Below are positions 59,363-64,000 of a stretch of DNA of 64,000 nt, piece by piece. Position numbers and translations under genes: made by a program. Below the pieces are notes generated by a model, which worked only from the letters and a program-made list of their open reading frames with translations, did no database searches and was not told the origin of the DNA. Within the stretch, counting starts at the first letter, position 1. Every line of letters starts with the position of its first letter. The stretch is from Streptomyces sp. NBC_00237 (GTDB taxonomy: Bacteria > Actinomycetota > Actinomycetes > Streptomycetales > Streptomycetaceae): positions 434,001 to 498,000 of the forward strand of contig NZ_JAPEMT010000003.1 of NCBI RefSeq assembly GCF_026342435.1, in the 5' to 3' direction.

Positions 59363-60278
59363 ACCAGGTGCGGTCCCAGTCGACGTCCGTGGCGATCGGT
59401 TCGTCGGAGCCCGTGCGCCGGATGCGGAAGCGGGCCGTGCCCGTGGTGTCGCCCAGGCCGAGAGCCACCGCGAAGGTCTGGGCCATGACGGCGTCCAGCG
59501 GGTCCGCGCTCTCGTAGCGCACGGCCGCCAGGGGCAGCAGCACCGAGCCGGGGTCCAGGACCGGGCGGCGCGGGGGCCGCTGGATCAGGGCGACCCGCTG
59601 CCCGTCCCGCAGCAACCACGAGCTCGTACGGTTCGCCCGCCACAACTCCCATACGCCCTGGGGGAGTCGCGCCTGTACGTAGCTCTTCGACTTGCGCATC
59701 TTCTTCGCCAGGACCAGAACAGCCGGTACGTCGCCGACGGTCATCCGCAGCCCCTGCGCCCGGTCGGCGGTGCTGCTCACGCAACCGTGCGGCGCCCGTA
59801 TCCGTACGGCGGGAGCTCCCGGCCCCCAGACGTCCACGCGCACCAGCCGGCGGTCCACCGCCACGCCCACCGGCCCGGCGGGACCATGCGCGTACCGCCG
59901 CGCGATCCACAGCGGCACCCCTTCCCCGCGCGCCTGCCCGGCCAGGACGTCCAGCCGCGCGGGCCCGCCGCAGCACCGTACGGCCAACTCGCCGAGCGCC
60001 CGGGCGAACGCCGCGGCCTGGCGCACCCGCACGGGGGCCGTCGTCCCGGTGACCCGGGTGACCGGGACGACACCGCTGCCCTCGGCCAGCCGCTCCAGCG
60101 GTCGCTCCGTGCCACCGCCGCCGAGCCACTGGCCGCGGCGGAACGCCTCCGCCATGGCCGCCAGGTTGAGCTCGCTCAGCGGCGTGATCCTGCCGCCGCG
60201 AAGCAGGCCCTCCTCCGTCAGTTCGACGGTCCGCGCCAGCGGATTCCACGACCGTTCCGTATAGAGCGGCTGATGCAT
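59223..60278 (-). CDS. Hypothetical protein with Gly/Ser/Asp-rich tail
   Basis: A 351-residue protein (MHQPLYTERSWNPLARTVEL). Residues 1-300 form a mixed alpha/beta region without a motif I recognise (for example RRYAHGPAGPVGVAVDRRLV; LQRPP-type segment VALIQRPPRRPVLDPGSVLL). The last 40 residues are nearly pure Gly, Asp and Ser. There is no signal peptide or membrane span. The ATG at 60278 is the first Met after a Pro-rich non-coding-like stretch. Confidence 0.82.
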   Translation of the reverse strand: MHQPLYTERSWNPLARTVELTEEGLLRGGRITPLSELNLAAMAEAFRRGQWLGGGGTERPLERLAEGSGVVPVTRVTGTTAPVRVRQAAAFARALGELAVRCCGGPARLDVLAGQARGEGVPLWIARRYAHGPAGPVGVAVDRRLVRVDVWGPGAPAVRIRAPHGCVSSTADRAQGLRMTVGDVPAVLVLAKKMRKSKSYVQARLPQGVWELWRANRTSSWLLRDGQRVALIQRPPRRPVLDPGSVLLPLAAVRYESADPLDAVMAQTFAVALGLGDTTGTARFRIRRTGSDEPIATDVDWDRTWFSNLGSGSDDNESGGSDGWGSDGGDGGSGGGDSGGGDGGGSGGGGD

Positions 60279-60472
60279 GCTGTCCCCCGTGTCCGTGCGG
60301 TACGGCGACCGAGCGTATCGAGGTTCAGGACGCGATCGAACACCGTCCGGTTTCGGAGACGCGGGGGAGAGGTGCGGGGGAGGCGTGCGGATGCGGCCGG
60401 TGGTCGGAGCGGCGGCCTCGGTCGTTCCCTCTCGGCCCGGGACCTCGGCCCGGGACCCGCGAGCGCTCCTCG

Positions 60473-61240
60473 TCAGTTCGAGGTCAGTCCTCCGTCGACG
60501 GCCAGTGCCGTTCCGGTGGAGAACGAGGAGAGGTCGCTGCACAGCCACAGGGCGGCCTGGGCGATCTCGACCGGGTCGGCCATACGCTTCTGCATCTGCC
60601 GCGCGACGAATGCCTCCTCGAACTCGGGCCGCGCCTCGACCGCCTGAGCGATCATTTCCGTCCGCGTCGTGCCGACGACGAGCGCGTTGATCCGGATGCC
60701 CTGGTTGGCGTACTCGGCCGCAGCGGCCTTCGTCATGCCGAGCACCGCGTGCTTCGCGGCGACGTAGGGCACGGGCGCGCCCGTGGCGACCATGGCGGCG
60801 GTACTGGCGGTGTTGACGATCGCTCCCTTCCCGGCTTCGAGCATCACCGGGATCTGGGAGCGCAGGCAGTTCCAGGTGCCGCGCACGTTGACGTCCATCG
60901 TGCGGTCGAACGTGTCGTCGCCGAGCTGGTGGAGCGGCAGGAACTCCTCACCGGCGTAGCCCGCGTTGTTGAAGGCGGCGTCCAGGGCACCGAAGTTCTC
61001 GCGCGTGGCGTCCACGGCGCGCTGCACGTCCTCGGGCACCGCGACGTCGCCCGCGCTGATCGCCGCCCGGCCGCCCGCTGCGGTTATCTCCTGGGCGAGT
61101 TGCTTCAGCGCCCCCTCGCGGCGGGCCATCAGCAGCACCGCCGCGCCTTCCGAAGCGAACAGACGGGCGGCGGACGCCCCGATCCCGCTCGACGCGCCTG
61201 TGATCATTACGGCCTTGCCGGCCAGCATTCCATGGGTCAT
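60473..61240 (-). CDS. Short-chain dehydrogenase/reductase
   Basis: A 255-residue classical SDR. The cofactor motif TGASSGIGASAARLF is at residues about 14-28, NNAGYAG at about 90, Ser in VNTASTAAM, and the catalytic YVAAKHAVLG (YxxxK). The C-terminal LCSDLSSFSTGTALAVDGGL is typical. It is an NAD(P)-dependent oxidoreductase of unknown substrate. ATG 61240 is used; ATG 61228 is a possible alternative. Confidence 0.94.
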   Translation of the reverse strand: MTHGMLAGKAVMITGASSGIGASAARLFASEGAAVLLMARREGALKQLAQEITAAGGRAAISAGDVAVPEDVQRAVDATRENFGALDAAFNNAGYAGEEFLPLHQLGDDTFDRTMDVNVRGTWNCLRSQIPVMLEAGKGAIVNTASTAAMVATGAPVPYVAAKHAVLGMTKAAAAEYANQGIRINALVVGTTRTEMIAQAVEARPEFEEAFVARQMQKRMADPVEIAQAALWLCSDLSSFSTGTALAVDGGLTSN

Positions 61241-61325
61241 CCCGTGAGTATCGCGTACGTCCCAGGGACGCCTCCGCTCAGCTCGGCGTACGGTCGCAGC
61301 ACGCACAGGACCGCACAGCTGGAGG

Positions 61326-62030
61326 TCAGGATCCGGCGGGCATGCGGGCACTCAGCGTACGGACGACAGGGACCAGGACCTTCTCCCGCCAGTTCTTGCG
61401 GGACTCGGTGTACTCGCCCACACCGTCGGCGGTCGACGAACCGTCCACCTCGAACTCGTACGGCCCCTGATGGCAGACCAGCGCTCCGGGCGCCTTGGTG
61501 AAGCAGCCCGTCGGCCCGAGCGAGGCCCCGAGGTCCTGGAACTTCTCGGCTCCCTTCGTACCGTGTTTCACCTCGTACGCGCGATCCTTCGCGTATCCCT
61601 CAGCCACGAGTGCGGGGTCGGCGAGCCCCTGAAAGACGATGGTGATCCTGCTGTTCTGCTTGCTCACATACTTGGCCGGAAGGCCGAACTCGGTCTCGCA
61701 GCCGCCCTTGGGCACGTCACCCGTGGTTCCCGGGGCGGACGTGGCGAGCGGGTTGAAGTTGAGGACGGAGACCTTGATGGGGTCCCGCTCGAAGTCCTTC
61801 GCCTGCGGCAGAATCGCCCGGATCTCCTCCTCCAGGAGGACTGCGCAGGCGTCCGGCCACTGCGCCAACGGCAGTGAACCCCCCTTCGGGGGCTGTGCGT
61901 CGAGCCGAGGCCCGGAGGGTTTCGCCGTCCCGAACTCCAGCGGCGGCGGCTCGCTGGTGCAGCCCGCCAGCAGGACGACGGCAACCGAAGAGGCGATGAC
62001 TCCACGCCTCGGGCTGATGACTCTCGGCAC
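61326..62030 (-). CDS. DUF3558-like lipoprotein
   Basis: A 234-residue lipoprotein. The signal (RGVIASSVAVVLLAGC) ends in the lipobox LLAGC, Cys at about residue 22. The mature part has a Pro-rich linker, then WPDACAVLLEEEIRAILPQA and CFTKAPGALVCHQGPYEFEV, consistent with the DUF3558 family of surface lipoproteins. GTG 62030 has GTGGAG 6-7 bases upstream. It is on the same strand as the SDR downstream, but with a gap of 85 bp. Confidence 0.88.
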   Translation of the reverse strand: MPRVISPRRGVIASSVAVVLLAGCTSEPPPLEFGTAKPSGPRLDAQPPKGGSLPLAQWPDACAVLLEEEIRAILPQAKDFERDPIKVSVLNFNPLATSAPGTTGDVPKGGCETEFGLPAKYVSKQNSRITIVFQGLADPALVAEGYAKDRAYEVKHGTKGAEKFQDLGASLGPTGCFTKAPGALVCHQGPYEFEVDGSSTADGVGEYTESRKNWREKVLVPVVRTLSARMPAGS

Positions 62031-62200
62031 GTCCAACTCCACTTCCGGGAGGGCGGATTCCCTCCCGCCGCAGATCACGACGGCTCCCCCGAGCGCTTGA
62101 GGGCACCGGCTCCGGCCCTCATTGTGGCGGCGCGCTCCCCGCCGCACGCCTGATTCCCGTCATGCGCGCTGTGATCCTGCCGACAGGGCGGACCGGATGA

Positions 62201-62824
62201 TCAGAAGAGATCGGCCAGGCGCTTGCCGACGGTCCAGGCCGTGTCGACGCTGCATACGGCCAGGTCGGGGTCCTGGGCTGCTACCTGCTCGGCGAGCTGC
62301 GCCGTGCCGTAGAAGTTGACCCGGTTGCAGAAGACTTCGCGGATGTCGGCGCCGGTGGCGGGTGCGAGGGTGACGGCGGCCGTGGAGGGGCTGACATCGC
62401 GAGTGCCGTCGGGGGTGACGGTGAGGGAGATCGGCTCACGGGTGGTGGGGCAGCGCGAAGTGACCGTACTCGCGCGCTCCTTGAAGACAACGGGGAACAT
62501 CAGGACGTCCATGGCGCACCAGCCGAAGAGACGGCGTCCGTGGAGCTCCATGGTGTGCGGGTGGCGGTCGTTGAGGGAAACGCCAGCCCCGGTGATGCGG
62601 CCGTCCGGGTCGGTCTCCAGGCCGAAGTTCATGGCGTGGAAGCGGTCCAGGACCTGGTCGGCGGGCCAGCCCAGCAGCCGTGCGGCCTCCTGCGGGGTGA
62701 GCGGGCCGTGTTCGAGAAGGCCGGCCACCACCTTGGCACCCGCCGCCATGAGTTCAACGCCCTGGGGCGAGGTCCACTTGGCCACCAGTTGGTCGGACAG
62801 CTGCTGAACGCGGGCATGCGGCAT
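62201..62824 (-). CDS. merB: Organomercurial (alkylmercury) lyase
   Basis: A 207-residue enzyme that cleaves C-Hg bonds of organomercurials to Hg2+ and a hydrocarbon. The N-terminal winged-helix-like part (LTPQEAARLLGWPADQVLDR) precedes the catalytic region. FGWCAMDVLMFPVVF has Cys103 and Asp106, CPTTREPISL has Cys125, and VFCNRVNFY has Cys166, matching C96/D99/C117/C159 of plasmid MerB. No merA, merR or merT is in the window, so either Hg2+ reduction is encoded elsewhere or the enzyme has another role. Confidence 0.9.
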   Translation of the reverse strand: MPHARVQQLSDQLVAKWTSPQGVELMAAGAKVVAGLLEHGPLTPQEAARLLGWPADQVLDRFHAMNFGLETDPDGRITGAGVSLNDRHPHTMELHGRRLFGWCAMDVLMFPVVFKERASTVTSRCPTTREPISLTVTPDGTRDVSPSTAAVTLAPATGADIREVFCNRVNFYGTAQLAEQVAAQDPDLAVCSVDTAWTVGKRLADLF

Positions 62825-63079
62825 TTCGGTCCTTTCGGGCGATCCGTGCTTTTCAGCCTAGGGGACCTGGAACGGCTCGGCGAGCAGGGCGTGGGCACCG
62901 TGTTCCGGCTCGACGCGAAGCGCGGACCGACGACGCCGAGCTGCCCGAGTACCGAACCACACCTCCCACGGCGAGGAGCACTGCGACGGGAAGTGGCTGG
63001 TGTTCGACGTGTCCTGACGCATGGGCCCGGCCCGCACCGGGCGCCCAGTCACCTTGTGCCGCTGGTCCACCAGCGACCC

Positions 63080-64000
63080 TCAGGGCTGCGACAGGGCCTT
63101 GCGCACCGCGTCGATACCCAGGGCCAGGTCCGCGTGGAAGCTCTGGTGGAGGTCGAAGTCCCGGGTCATGTCGACGTAGTAGCCGTCCGGCAGGGTCGAC
63201 TCGGCGCGCGAGAGGTCCCTGTTCAGTTCGTCGAGCTGGAGGAGTATCCGGTGGGTGTCGCGCAGGGACTGGGTGAGGGCCTCGGTGAGCGAGCCGCCGG
63301 GCCCGGGGGAGGGGACCTCGCCCGGCCGGTCCGACGCGCGCAGCGCCGCCCGCACCGCCGCTCGCCGGAACTGGGCCAGGGCGAGGGAGGCTTCGATCCC
63401 GTCGTAGGAGACCTCGTTCGTCCAGGGGTCGTCATGGGCGAGGCTCGCCGCAAGGAAGCCGACGCGGCGCGGGACGTCGAGGTCCTTCACCGCGTCGAAC
63501 GTCGGCGCGGCGAGCGCGGCGTCCTGTGCCAGTGCGACCGCGAACGCCCGGGCGTCCTCCGTCGGGAACTCGCCCCTGGTGGCCCGGGTCCCGGACCTCT
63601 CGGCCTCCCGCCGGAACCGCTCCACCTGGAGAGCGAGCACCGCTCCGATACGTACGGCTGCCAGCTCGGCCCAGGGGAACCCGCCGAGGGCAGCCGCGCG
63701 GTCCTGCGCGTCGCACCGGGCGAGACCGGCCGCGTACGCCCGTACCCCGGACGGCGTGGGCTCGGCGAACGAGTGCGGCACCGGTGCGCCGAAGGGCGGC
63801 ACGGGAAGCGTGGAGCCGAGGTTCCACAGTGGCGCCAGGGGGGCGCGATGGGCGGTGGTATTTTCCGTACTCGTACTCGCGGAGTCGTACACCTGGGCCG
63901 TACTCGCGGAGCCGCACACCTCGTCCAGCCCCGCCCGCAGGTCGAGTACGGGATCCAGTGCGGCAGTCAGCTCGCCCAGCAGTTCCGCGAGCCTGACGTC
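63080..64000 (-). CDS. Unknown protein, cut by the right window edge
   Basis: At least 306 residues; the frame continues in the same phase to base 64000, so the start is outside. The visible part opens with LAELLGELTAALDPVLDLRA, then a Ser/Thr-rich stretch containing a 9-residue repeat (CGSASTAQV/YDSASTSTE). A helical C-terminal two thirds follows (FPWAELAAVRIGAVLALQVE; LRDTHRILLQLDELNRDLSR). No motif is recognised. Expression is leftward, toward the merB gene, with a 255-bp gap in which no gene is seen. Confidence 0.75.
   Translation of the reverse strand, partial: DVRLAELLGELTAALDPVLDLRAGLDEVCGSASTAQVYDSASTSTENTTAHRAPLAPLWNLGSTLPVPPFGAPVPHSFAEPTPSGVRAYAAGLARCDAQDRAAALGGFPWAELAAVRIGAVLALQVERFRREAERSGTRATRGEFPTEDARAFAVALAQDAALAAPTFDAVKDLDVPRRVGFLAASLAHDDPWTNEVSYDGIEASLALAQFRRAAVRAALRASDRPGEVPSPGPGGSLTEALTQSLRDTHRILLQLDELNRDLSRAESTLPDGYYVDMTRDFDLHQSFHADLALGIDAVRKALSQP

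Noticed and set aside
1..64000. Search for tRNA, rRNA, CRISPR arrays, insertion sequences, integrases and attachment sites
   Set aside because: No cloverleaf-like tRNA, no spaced direct-repeat array, no transposase or integrase motif was recognised; small tandem repeats are too short and contiguous to be CRISPR.

Overview
The window is a 64 kb piece of a Streptomyces chromosome. Base composition is very GC-rich with strongly GC-biased third codon positions, many starts are GTG or TTG, and TTA codons are nearly absent. It also carries loci characteristic of the genus: a SapB/AmfS lanthipeptide locus, a conservon (multi-component GTPase system with paired P450s), a melC tyrosinase operon, a large ATP-binding LuxR-type regulator and several SpoIIE-type phosphatases. 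No rRNA, tRNA, CRISPR array, transposase or phage module was seen.

Layout. 1-15.5 kb is mixed accessory metabolism and regulation: two TetR regulators, a dihydrofolate-reductase-like protein, a quinone-oxidoreductase-like enzyme, a LysR/short-chain dehydrogenase divergent pair, a Tat-exported serine hydrolase with a TTA codon in its signal peptide, a SpoIIE phosphatase beside a MASE1 membrane sensor, a secreted subtilisin with a P domain, an esterase/hemerythrin pair, a GNAT protein and two DUF1048 proteins. 16-24.3 kb holds a 991-residue LuxR-type regulator, YdeI- and OsmC-like proteins, an acyl-CoA-ligase-like enzyme, a GlxA-like AraC regulator and a glyceraldehyde-3-phosphate dehydrogenase.

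25.0-31.3 kb is the most notable region: a compact, apparently complete gene cluster for a ribosomally made, modified peptide (RiPP). In order it encodes an MFS exporter, an S9 prolyl-oligopeptidase-type peptidase, a 40-residue precursor, a strong hairpin, a cobalamin-binding radical SAM enzyme of the RiPP C-methyltransferase type, and a DUF5825-type protein. I cannot match the precursor to a named product. A PAS-SpoIIE phosphatase, a Cys-rich protein and a small exported peptide separate it from the second RiPP locus, amfR and amfTSBA (34.2-41.6 kb), which makes the SapB/AmfS morphogen needed for aerial growth. amfR has three TTA codons, and the last transporter gene runs 225 bp antisense into amfR.

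41.7-44.2 kb is a polar amino acid ABC transporter. 44.4-49.9 kb is a conservon: sensor-like ATPase, roadblock protein, DUF742 protein, GTPase, a CYP157-like P450 without the ExxR motif and a CYP154-like P450, with overlapping reading frames. 50.3-64 kb holds a secreted DD-peptidase-like enzyme, a secreted I36-type protein, the melC1-melC2 operon, a DUF4389 membrane protein, a four-EF-hand protein, a cytoplasmic BisC-like molybdoenzyme, a Gly-rich-tailed protein, a short-chain dehydrogenase, a DUF3558-like lipoprotein, an organomercurial lyase without other mer genes, and an unknown protein cut by the window edge.

All functional assignments are from motif and family recognition by eye; no database search was run. 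Starts were chosen from Shine-Dalgarno spacing and overlap with neighbours.
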